Shown piece after piece: positions 52,889-60,596 of a stretch of 64,000 nt of DNA; within the stretch, counting starts at the first letter, position 1; each line of letters opens with the position of its first letter. The notes under the pieces were generated by a model. The model was not told the origin of the DNA, searched no databases, and was given only the letters and a program-made list of their open reading frames with translations. Origin of the DNA: Limnochorda sp. L945t (lineage in GTDB: Bacteria; Bacillota; Limnochordia; Limnochordales; Geochordaceae); NCBI RefSeq assembly GCF_035593305.1, contig NZ_CP141615.1, forward strand, positions 2,635,722 to 2,699,721, read 5' to 3'. Both the position numbers and the translations under genes were made by a program.

Positions 52889-54406
52889 TCACCACCGGCT
52901 TTCGTCCGCGTCCAACCGCGGCACTCGTACGGCCGCCCGGCGCCTTCTGCCTGTCCACGGCAAGGCCGCCACCGATGCGACGGCCCCCAGCAGCGCGATC
53001 CCCGCGCCCGCCGCCATGGCCCCGTGCAAGCCGGCAAGGAAACGCCCGCCCTCGGCGGCGGCCGTCTCGACCTGGGCGCCTGCCACGGCCATGAAGACCG
53101 TGCCGGACACCGCGATGCCCAGCACCATGCCGATGTTGCGCATGCTCGCGAGCATCCCGCCCGCGATGCCCAGGCGCTCTCTCGGGACGCTCCCCATGAT
53201 CGTGCTGTTGTTGGGCGTCTGGAAGAGGGCGCTGCCCAGCCCGAGCAGGGCCAGCCCCCAGAAGACCCCGGCGAGGGGCGTCGCGCCGTCCAGCCGGGTC
53301 ATGTTGGCGACCGCCACGGCCATCAGCGCCATGCCCCCGGCCGCCAGCCACCGCGAGCCCCACCGGTCCGTGAGGTACCCGGCGGCGGGCGCTATGACCG
53401 TGAGGGCTACCGGGAAACCCAGCATGAGCACCCCCGCCCGGTCGGGCGGGATCCCCCGCAGGTTTTGCAGGTAAAACGGCAGCAGGAAGGTCACCGAGGA
53501 CTGCGCCAGGTAGTTGGCGAGGCTGCTCAAGTTGGCGAGCACGAAGGTGCGGTTCTTGAAGACGGAGAGCTCGACCATCGGGTGGTCGATGCGCCGCTCC
53601 ACCGCCACGAAGAGCCCGAGCAGCGCCGCGCCCGCCCCGGCCGAGCCCAGCGTGGCGGCGCTCGCCCAGCCCCAGCGGGGAGCCTGGCTGAGTGCGAGCA
53701 GCACCAGCAGCAACCCCGAGAAGAGCAGCATCGCGCCCGCCAGGTCGAACCGCTCCCGCACCACCCGGCGCGGCCCGGGGAGCACCCGGGCGGCCCAGAG
53801 GGTGCCGACGAGGCCGATCGGCAGGTTGATGGAGAAAATCGAGCGCCAGCCGAAGTGCTCGACGAGCAAGCCCCCGAGCACCGGCCCGATGGCGAGTCCC
53901 GCCGCTACCGCCACCGCGTTGGTGCCGAGCGCCCTTCCCCGTTCGCTCGCAGGAAAGACGTCGGTGATGATCGCAGGGCCGGCGGCCATCATCATGCCCG
54001 CCCCCACCGCCTGCACCGCCCGGAAGGCGATGAGCCACCCGATGCCCGGGGAGGCGGCGCACAAAAGCGATCCGCCCGTGAAGAGGCCGAAGCCCGACAG
54101 ATAGGTACGGCGGTGGCCGTACATGTCGCCCAGGCGCCCCCAGGTGAGCAGCAGGCTGCTGATCACCAGCAGGTACGCCATGGCCACCCACTCGGAGACG
54201 GATAGCGTGGTGCGGAGATCCTGGGTGATCACGGGCAGGGCGATCCCGACGACACTGCCGTCGACGGGCCCCATCAGCGTGCCGACGAAGATGGCGGAGA
54301 GAATCCGCCACCGCAGCGGGTGCCCCGCCGCGCCACGTTCCCAGGCCGCCACCTCTCCCGGCGCCGGTGCGGACTCTGCCAGGCGCGTCACTCGTAGCGC
54401 ACGCAT
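52889..54406 (-). CDS. DHA2-type MFS drug exporter (EmrB/QacA)
   Basis: The 505-residue protein has 14 predicted helices. GPVDGSVVGIALPVI in helix 1 and the GRLGDMYGHRRTYLSG loop after helix 2 are DHA2 signatures, with AVQAVGAGMMMAAGPAIITD in helix 4 and GGLLVEHFGWRSIFSINLPIG later. It probably exports drugs or metabolites by proton antiport. Its start overlaps the aldehyde dehydrogenase stop by 19 bases, and the S9 gene starts at its end. Confidence 0.92.
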   Translation of the reverse strand: MRALRVTRLAESAPAPGEVAAWERGAAGHPLRWRILSAIFVGTLMGPVDGSVVGIALPVITQDLRTTLSVSEWVAMAYLLVISSLLLTWGRLGDMYGHRRTYLSGFGLFTGGSLLCAASPGIGWLIAFRAVQAVGAGMMMAAGPAIITDVFPASERGRALGTNAVAVAAGLAIGPVLGGLLVEHFGWRSIFSINLPIGLVGTLWAARVLPGPRRVVRERFDLAGAMLLFSGLLLVLLALSQAPRWGWASAATLGSAGAGAALLGLFVAVERRIDHPMVELSVFKNRTFVLANLSSLANYLAQSSVTFLLPFYLQNLRGIPPDRAGVLMLGFPVALTVIAPAAGYLTDRWGSRWLAAGGMALMAVAVANMTRLDGATPLAGVFWGLALLGLGSALFQTPNNSTIMGSVPRERLGIAGGMLASMRNIGMVLGIAVSGTVFMAVAGAQVETAAAEGGRFLAGLHGAMAAGAGIALLGAVASVAALPWTGRRRRAAVRVPRLDADESRW

Positions 54407-55869
54407 ACGTTCTTCACCTGGGTGTAGTGCTGCAGGGTCTCCAACCCCTTCTCCCGGCCGAAGCCGCTTTTCTTGTACCCGCCGAAGGGCATCTCCACCC
54501 CGCCCCCGGCACCGTAGGTGTTGACGAAGACCTGGCCCACCCGCAACTCGGCCGCCATCCGGTGCGCGGTGGACAGATCCCGCGTCCAGATCCCCGCCAC
54601 CAGCCCGTAGGCCGTGCCGTTGGCCAGCGCGACGGCCTCGTCCGGCGTGTCGAAGGGCATGATGGCCAGCACGGGCCCGAAGATCTCCTCCTGGGCGATG
54701 CGCATGATCGGCGACACCTCGTCGAACAGCGTCGGTTCCACGAAATACCCGCCGCTCAGCTCCGGTTGCTCGGGCACCCGTCCGCCCGCCACCAGGCGCG
54801 CCCCCTCCGAGCGGCCGGCCTCGACGTAGCCCAGCACCCGTTGCTGCTGGCGCCGGCTGATGATGGGCCCCATGTCCGGGTCCTCGACGCCCGGGCCGAG
54901 GCGCATCTGCGAGACGATGCGCTGCAGGGCCTCCACCGCCTCCCGGTGCACCCGCCGGTCGACGATGAGCCGGGACGCCGCCGAGCAGGTCTGGCCGGCG
55001 TTCTGGAAAATGGCCTGGGCCGTCGCGGGGATGGCGCGGTCCAGGTCCGCGTCGCCCATCACGATCATGGGAGACTTGCCCCCGAGCTCCAGGAGAACGG
55101 GCTTGATGCCCCGGGCGGCCGCCTGCATGACGATGCTGCCCGTCTCGACCGACCCGGTGAACGTGATGTGGTCGACGTCCGGGTGAGAGGCCAGGGCTGC
55201 GCCTGCCTCTTCACCGTAACCCGTCACCACGTTGACCACTCCGGCCGGGACCCCCACCTCGTGGAGGATGCCGGCGAGCTCCAGGGTGGTGAGCGAGGCC
55301 TCCTCGGCGGGCTTGAGCACCACCGTGTTGCCGGCGGCGAGAGCCGGTGCCAGCCCGCGGGAGGCGATCTGGATGGGATAGTTCCACGGGATGATGAGCG
55401 CGCAGACCCCGACGGGTTCCCGCAGCACGTAGTCCAGGAAGCCCGGGCCGAGCGGGATCGTATGGCCCAGGATCTTGTCGGCGATGCCCGCGTAGTACTC
55501 GAAGTAGCGGGCCGCCACCGCGACGTCGGTACGGGCCTGGCGCAGGGGCTTGCCCGTGTCGAGGCTCTCGAGGCGGGCGAGAGAGTCGGAGCGTTGCCGG
55601 ATGCGGCGGGCGGCCTCGTAGAGCCACTCGACCCGGCGGCGGGGCTCGATGCGCTTCCATCCCGGGCCTTCCAGCGCGGCTCTCGCCGCCGCCACCGCCC
55701 GATCGACGTCCGCCTTGCCGCCCCTGGCGAGATAGGCGAGGACGTGACCGGTCGCCGGGTCGACCGACTCGAAGTGCTGGCCCGAGGCGGGAGCGACCCA
55801 CTCGCCTCCGATCCAGAGGTCATAGCGGCGAGACTCTTCTTGCGCCGGCGCGACGGCCATCTGGTGCAT
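54388..55869 (-). CDS. NAD-dependent aldehyde dehydrogenase (betaine-aldehyde type)
   Basis: The 493-residue enzyme oxidises an aldehyde to an acid. IIPWNYPIQIASRGLAPALA holds the catalytic Asn region, VLLELGGKSPMIV the glutamate, and FQNAGQTCSAASRLIV the nucleophilic cysteine. GGVEMPFGGYKKSGFGREKG near the end is typical of BetB-like enzymes. The true substrate is unknown. The ATG at 55869 follows a GGGGGG site; ATG 55860 is an alternative. It overlaps the MFS gene, so the two are translated together. Confidence 0.93.
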   Translation of the reverse strand: MHQMAVAPAQEESRRYDLWIGGEWVAPASGQHFESVDPATGHVLAYLARGGKADVDRAVAAARAALEGPGWKRIEPRRRVEWLYEAARRIRQRSDSLARLESLDTGKPLRQARTDVAVAARYFEYYAGIADKILGHTIPLGPGFLDYVLREPVGVCALIIPWNYPIQIASRGLAPALAAGNTVVLKPAEEASLTTLELAGILHEVGVPAGVVNVVTGYGEEAGAALASHPDVDHITFTGSVETGSIVMQAAARGIKPVLLELGGKSPMIVMGDADLDRAIPATAQAIFQNAGQTCSAASRLIVDRRVHREAVEALQRIVSQMRLGPGVEDPDMGPIISRRQQQRVLGYVEAGRSEGARLVAGGRVPEQPELSGGYFVEPTLFDEVSPIMRIAQEEIFGPVLAIMPFDTPDEAVALANGTAYGLVAGIWTRDLSTAHRMAAELRVGQVFVNTYGAGGGVEMPFGGYKKSGFGREKGLETLQHYTQVKNVCVRYE

Positions 55870-56076
55870 GCCCCCCTTTTCTGCCGGGTGCCGCGGCCGG
55901 GAAGCCGGCCGCCCCCGGCCTCCTGCAGATGCCAACATTCCCTCCGAAGGCCATCGCTCCTATCCTATCGGATCCGAGCGCTCCTGGCTTTCCGCCGCGT
56001 GGAAGGCGGTCCGCCCGGCTCCAGCGCCGCCAGCGAGTTGGCGACTGCACGCCGCGTCGCGCCGGAAGACTCCTGG

Positions 56077-57201
56077 ATGGAGGTGTGGCAGGCAGTGTCC
56101 AACGAACGCTGGCTTCGTATCGCCGCCGCTGCCGCGGTGCTCCTGTTCGTGGTGGCGGCAGCGGCCATCGCAGGTCAGTTGCGCTCCTCCCAGGAGTCGG
56201 CCCGGCTGCGCAACGAGCTGAGCGCCCTGGAGCGCCGGCCCGCAGCGCAGGCGTCGCCGGCGCCGCCCGGCCCCGAGAGCCCCGCCTCACCGGTCGCTTT
56301 CACCCGGGTGCAGGTGGTCCAGGAGTCGACGAGCGCGCCGGCCGCTCCCTCCGGGCAAGCCGGGTCGCCCACGACGTCGCCCGGGTCACCCACGACGTCG
56401 CAGGGAGGCGCCGGGGCACCTCCTCGCCGCGCGGCAGCAGGGCCGGCCCGGCGTCCGGCCGCGGCCGGGGCCAAGCAGCCCCTTGCTGTCCCGGCCAAGC
56501 GCCCGGTCTCCGGCCCTGCCCCTGCGCTCGACCGGGGGCCGATCTCGGTGCAGGCGACGGTGACCAACCGCACCAGTCGGACGCTGAAACAGCCGGTCTA
56601 TGCCCTGCTCATCGCCACTGACCCTCGGGACCCGTCCAAGCCGCCGCAGATCCAGCGCCAGAGCACCGTCATCGAGTCGCTCGGGCCCGGCGACACCACG
56701 ACCGTAACCGTGAGGGGGCTCACCATCGACGACCCGGCCCTGCACTACGAGCTCGTGGTCAACACGCCGGCCGTCGACCCGGCCCGGGCCGGCGGCACCG
56801 TCGCCAAGGTCGTACCCACGGTACGACCGGCTACGGTGCGCCCCGCGCCGACGGCTCCGCAGGCTCCGGCCCGACCTCCTGAGCCGCCCCGAGCCCAGGC
56901 GCCGGCACCGACTCCGCCTGCCGGTCCTGCAGGCCCTGCAGGGCCTGCAGGACCGGCAGGCCCGCCGGGACCCCCTGGCCCGCCCGGCCCGCCGGGCCCC
57001 TCTCCTGCCCCGCCGCCAACTCCGGCACCGTCGCCGGAGCCGTCCCCCGCGCCCTCCCCGACCCCTTCGCCAGAGCCCAGACCGGCTCCGGGCCCTGCAC
57101 CGGCACCCTCCCCCGCGCCGGCGCCGGCACCGGCGCCGCCACCCCCGGAACCGGCCCCTGCCCCGCGGGACGCACCGGAGGGTCAGGACGGAGCGAGGTA
57201 G
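56077..57201 (+). CDS. Membrane-anchored protein with collagen-like and proline-rich repeats
   Basis: The 374-residue protein has a cytoplasmic stub, one membrane helix (residues 16-33), a short helical stretch and a Pro/Ala/Ser-rich linker. A globular part (about 150-250) contains ISVQATVTNRTSRTLKQPVY and GDTTTVTVRGLTIDDPALHY, resembling a fibronectin-like or FxLYD-type fold. After residue 285 it has about nine Gly-X-Y triplets (GPAGPAGPAGPPGPPGPPGP), a bacterial collagen-like segment, followed by a long Pro/Ala/Ser/Glu tail. It is probably extracellular and structural. I do not recognise a named family. Confidence 0.7.
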   Translation: MEVWQAVSNERWLRIAAAAAVLLFVVAAAAIAGQLRSSQESARLRNELSALERRPAAQASPAPPGPESPASPVAFTRVQVVQESTSAPAAPSGQAGSPTTSPGSPTTSQGGAGAPPRRAAAGPARRPAAAGAKQPLAVPAKRPVSGPAPALDRGPISVQATVTNRTSRTLKQPVYALLIATDPRDPSKPPQIQRQSTVIESLGPGDTTTVTVRGLTIDDPALHYELVVNTPAVDPARAGGTVAKVVPTVRPATVRPAPTAPQAPARPPEPPRAQAPAPTPPAGPAGPAGPAGPAGPPGPPGPPGPPGPSPAPPPTPAPSPEPSPAPSPTPSPEPRPAPGPAPAPSPAPAPAPAPPPPEPAPAPRDAPEGQDGAR

Positions 57202-57320
57202 GACACCGCGCGCCGGGCAGCGGGGCCCGCCGCTGGCAAGGATAATGGCTATCATGCATCGAATCAAGGGCGGGGGCGGTGTCTCCCCCGGACGAGGTGG
57301 AGCGTGGGGGGCTTGCCGTC

Positions 57321-59096
57321 ATGGAGCTTGATAGCGGTTCCAGAGCGCGTCCCTGGTTGAAGCACTACCCGCCCGAGATACCGAGCCACCTGGAGTACCC
57401 GGAAATCAATCTCGCGGCGTGGGTGCAGCAATCCGCGCGCCGCCATCCGGACCGGGCCGCCACGCTTTACTTCGGCGCGCGCCTTTCGTACGCTCGCCTC
57501 TTCGAGCAGGTGCGCCGGCTGGCCGGAGGCCTCCGTGCCCTGGGCGTCCGCCCCGGCGACCGTGTGGCGATCATCCTGCCCAATCTGCCCCAGACGGTGA
57601 TCGCCTACTACGCCGTCCTGTGGCTGGGCGGCGTCGTGGTGATGACCAATCCGCTGTACACCCCGAGGGAGCTTCGCCACCAGCTTGCCGACGCGGAAGC
57701 CCGGGTCGTCGTCGCCTTCGACCAGATCCTGCCCCGGGTGCTGGAAGTCGCCTCCGAAGTCGGCCTGCGCCACGTCGTGGTCACCTCTGCGGCCGATTAC
57801 CTGCCACCTCCTCTGCGGCTCCTGTACCCTCTCAAGCAGGCTGCCCAAAGGCGTCACCAGCGCCGGCCCCATCCGGCGCAGCATCCCGTCGCCCCCTCCC
57901 GCCCGCCCGGCCTGCAGGTTCATGCCTTCACGCGTCTGGTACGCTCCCAACCCCTGGACGGGCCTCACCCGGTCGACGCCCGTGAGGACCTGGCCCTCTT
58001 GCAGTACACCGGAGGCACGACGGGCACGAGCAAGGGCGTGATGCTCACCCACTTCAACCTGGCCGCCAACTGCACCCAGATCCAGGCCTGGCTCTACAAG
58101 CTCGAGGGCCGTCCCACGACGGTGCTGGCCGCGCTGCCCTTCTTCCACGTCTACGGCCTGACCACGGTGCTCAACTTCTCGGTGATGACCGGCTCCACCA
58201 TGATCCTCACGCCGCGCTTTTCGGCCGCCGAGGTCGTACGCCTCATCGAGCGACACCGCCCGCGGCTTTTCCCCGGCGTGCCGACCATGTACGTCGCCAT
58301 CACGCAGCTTCCCGACATCGCCCGGCGGGACCTGAGCTCGGTCGAGGCGTGCATCAGCGGGGCCGCTCCGCTCCCGGTGGCCGTGCAGGAGAGCTTCGAG
58401 CGGCTCACGGGCGGGCGCCTGGTGGAAGGGTACGGACTGACCGAAGCCTCTCCCGTGACCCACGCCAATCCCATCTGGGGCGCGCGCCGCACGGGGAGTA
58501 TCGGGCTGCCGTGGCCCGATACCGACGCCAGGATCGTCGACCCGGCGACGGGGGAGCCCCTGCCGCCCGGCAGCGTGGGAGAGCTGGCCGTCCGGGGCCC
58601 CCAGGTGATGAAAGGGTACTGGCAGCGCCCGGAGGAGACGGCCGCCGTCTTGCGGGACGGGTGGCTGCTCACCGGGGATCTGGCTCAGATGGACGACGAC
58701 GGCTACTTCCGCATCGTCGACCGCAAGAAGGACCTGATCATCGCCGGCGGCTTCAACATCTACCCCCGGGAGGTCGAGGAGGTGCTTTACGAGCATCCGG
58801 CCGTCCGGGAAGCGGCCGTCGTGGGAGTGACCGATCCGTACCGCGGGGAGACCGTCAAGGCGTACGTCGTGCTCAAGGAGGGGCACGCCGTCACTGCCGC
58901 CGAGCTGGAGGCCTTTTGCCGGGAGAGGCTGGCCGCGTACAAGGTGCCGCGGCTTTTCGATTTCCGCGACGAGCTGCCCAAGACCCTCGTGGGCAAGGTG
59001 CTGCGCCGGGCCCTGCGGGAAGAGGCCCCACCAGTGCAGGAGGCCGCCGCAAGCGGCCGGGAGCCGCCCGCTACGGCAGGGGGACGTCCTGCGTGA
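57321..59096 (+). CDS. Long-chain acyl-CoA synthetase (AMP-forming, FadD-like)
   Basis: The 591-residue enzyme activates fatty acids with ATP and CoA. LQYTGGTTGTSKGVMLTHFN is the ATP loop, VEGYGLTEASPVTH the adenylate motif, and TGDLAQMDDDGYFRIVDRKK leads to the hinge and the IIAGGFNIYPREVEEVLYEH segment. A basic Pro/Arg-rich stretch at about residues 180-220 is longer than usual. The ATG at 57321 is preferred; a GTG at 57279 adds 14 residues. Its 3' end overlaps the convergent thioesterase by 26 bases, pairing CoA loading and unloading. Confidence 0.93.
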   Translation: MELDSGSRARPWLKHYPPEIPSHLEYPEINLAAWVQQSARRHPDRAATLYFGARLSYARLFEQVRRLAGGLRALGVRPGDRVAIILPNLPQTVIAYYAVLWLGGVVVMTNPLYTPRELRHQLADAEARVVVAFDQILPRVLEVASEVGLRHVVVTSAADYLPPPLRLLYPLKQAAQRRHQRRPHPAQHPVAPSRPPGLQVHAFTRLVRSQPLDGPHPVDAREDLALLQYTGGTTGTSKGVMLTHFNLAANCTQIQAWLYKLEGRPTTVLAALPFFHVYGLTTVLNFSVMTGSTMILTPRFSAAEVVRLIERHRPRLFPGVPTMYVAITQLPDIARRDLSSVEACISGAAPLPVAVQESFERLTGGRLVEGYGLTEASPVTHANPIWGARRTGSIGLPWPDTDARIVDPATGEPLPPGSVGELAVRGPQVMKGYWQRPEETAAVLRDGWLLTGDLAQMDDDGYFRIVDRKKDLIIAGGFNIYPREVEEVLYEHPAVREAAVVGVTDPYRGETVKAYVVLKEGHAVTAAELEAFCRERLAAYKVPRLFDFRDELPKTLVGKVLRRALREEAPPVQEAAASGREPPATAGGRPA

Positions 59097-59481
59097 CGGT
59101 GGCCCAGGTGCCGGTCGCTTTGGCGACCGTGATGGGGGTGCCCTCCTCCGGGTAGAGGTCGATGGTGGCCTCGCCCGTCACGAGCCGGCGGCCCGCCCGC
59201 CAGATGACGCCCTGCGCCACCAGGAGCCCCGAACGGGCCGGCAGCAGGAAGTGCACGTGGAGTTCGGCCGTGACGACCGCGGTGCCGGGAGGCACCGCCG
59301 AGAAGGCGGCCATCCCGATGGCCTCGTCGGCCAGGGCCATCAGCACCCCGCCGTGTACGATGCCCAGTTCGTTGAGGTGGCGAGGGGCGATGCGCAGCCG
59401 CACCTCGGAGCGGCCGTCCCGGGCGCTCGTGCGTTCGAATCCCGTGACCGCGCTGAAGCGCTGTGCAGGAGTCTCGTGCAT
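59071..59481 (-). CDS. PaaI-type hotdog-fold thioesterase
   Basis: The 136-residue protein has the hotdog core with LNELGIVHGGVLMALADEAI, where the conserved HGG and the acidic residue of the active site are present, and TAELHVHFLLPARSG. It should hydrolyse aryl- or acyl-CoA esters. The ATG at 59481 is used because the upstream frame covers a promoter-like region. It is convergent with, and 26 bases overlaps, the acyl-CoA synthetase gene. Confidence 0.87.
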   Translation of the reverse strand: MHETPAQRFSAVTGFERTSARDGRSEVRLRIAPRHLNELGIVHGGVLMALADEAIGMAAFSAVPPGTAVVTAELHVHFLLPARSGLLVAQGVIWRAGRRLVTGEATIDLYPEEGTPITVAKATGTWATVTQDVPLP

Positions 59482-59554
59482 GGAAGACCGCAGCCGGCCG
59501 CGCCGGCCTTCCTTTCCATCGCCGGGTGGGGCGTCCGCCGGCCGGATGGGGGCG

Positions 59555-59590
59555 GGCGCCGGGTAATAGTCTACAATATAATGGCGAAGG
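59555..59590. promoter_or_regulatory. Overlapping divergent promoter region
   Basis: TACAAT at 59572-59577 is a good -10 box for the rightward gene. On the minus strand the same bases give TATATT and GACTAT-like boxes for the thioesterase. No convincing -35 was found on either side. The A+T-rich patch is conspicuous in this GC-rich DNA. Confidence 0.45.
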
Positions 59591-59604
59591 GGGATCATCC
59601 CGCG

Positions 59605-60474
59605 GTGGCATGGGACTGGATGAAACCCGCCTTGCTCGATCTCTCTCGCCAGCTGACGGACCGTGACCTGGAGTTCGTCATCCGGGCCACCTCGTCCCGC
59701 CGCACCGACTACGACCGGATCCGGGAGATCGTCCGCGACAAGCCCGATTTCCTGGAGGTGCTCCTGGAAGACGACCGGGTCTTCCAGAAGATGGCGTCGG
59801 ACGACGATGTCATGCTCAAGGTTTCACCCCAGCTCTTGTTCGCCGTGCTCCTCCGCCGGGCGCGCCGCCTGCTCAAGCAGGCGTCGTTCACCATGGAGCC
59901 GCGGCCGGAGGGGGACGTACCCGTCTTCGACGCCTCGAAAGCGGCACAGCTGGTCGAGCAGCCCCGGGTGCTCGACTACCTGGCCAGCATGCTCGCCAGC
60001 TTCGTGCGCACCGAGTCGCGCACCTTCCTCGTGCGGCACGGCGCGGTGTACCGGCGGAGGGTGTTCAACGACATGAACGTCGACGACCTGCTCTCTGCAG
60101 CCGAGCTGCTCGACCCCCCGCAGCGCTTCCCCATTTACAAGCGGGTCGCAGACGTGAGCTTGTTCATGGTCGGCATCTTCCCCGATCACGTCTCGGGGCG
60201 CCGCAGCGCGGGCCGGTCCTGGTGGAGCGCGGTGGCGAGGTCCCAGCGGTTTGCCAGGGACCAGCAGGCCTATGCGGAGATCGGGACGGAGTTTTACCAC
60301 CGCGCGGCCGAGGACGAGGCAGCCCGCCAGTCCGGGCTGGCGGACGTGATGGTCACCCTCGGCGATCACTTCATGCTGGCCGCCAAACCCCTCAACCTGC
60401 TGGCCCGCGACCTGATCCCGATGCGGCGGTTCGCCTGGTTCGGCGCCGGCCCGGCATCGCCGGCGTCCCCATGA
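59605..60474 (+). CDS. Hypothetical protein with helical segments
   Basis: I do not recognise the family. The 289-residue protein is rich in charged helices, with ALLDLSRQLTDRDLEFVIR at the start, a VRDKPDFLEVLLEDDRVFQK stretch, and a C-terminal LADVMVTLGDHFMLAAKPLN. There is no signal peptide or long membrane segment. GTG at 59605 follows GAAGGGGG; ATG 59581 is possible but would lie within three bases of the -10 box. It sits just before the penicillin acylase gene, 122 bases away, with its own likely promoter. Confidence 0.65.
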   Translation: MAWDWMKPALLDLSRQLTDRDLEFVIRATSSRRTDYDRIREIVRDKPDFLEVLLEDDRVFQKMASDDDVMLKVSPQLLFAVLLRRARRLLKQASFTMEPRPEGDVPVFDASKAAQLVEQPRVLDYLASMLASFVRTESRTFLVRHGAVYRRRVFNDMNVDDLLSAAELLDPPQRFPIYKRVADVSLFMVGIFPDHVSGRRSAGRSWWSAVARSQRFARDQQAYAEIGTEFYHRAAEDEAARQSGLADVMVTLGDHFMLAAKPLNLLARDLIPMRRFAWFGAGPASPASP

Positions 60475-60596
60475 CGTCCCCCTAAGCAGCGCCAGGCGGC
60501 GACCGTCGTCAGGAAGGCCGAGGATCGCCTGCCAGGAGTTTCCCCGGGCCCCGCCGTAGTGTAGCAGCCGGACTCCTGCTACGGGAGGTGGCGGGA

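Noticed and set aside
54367-56076. Upstream extension of the collagen-like frame through the aldehyde dehydrogenase gene
   Set aside because: It lies antisense to a certain ALDH gene; the real start is near 56077.
56930-57180. Tandem repeat as a mobile or recombination site
   Set aside because: The repeat is explained by Gly-Pro-Ala/Pro codons of the collagen-like and proline-rich protein.
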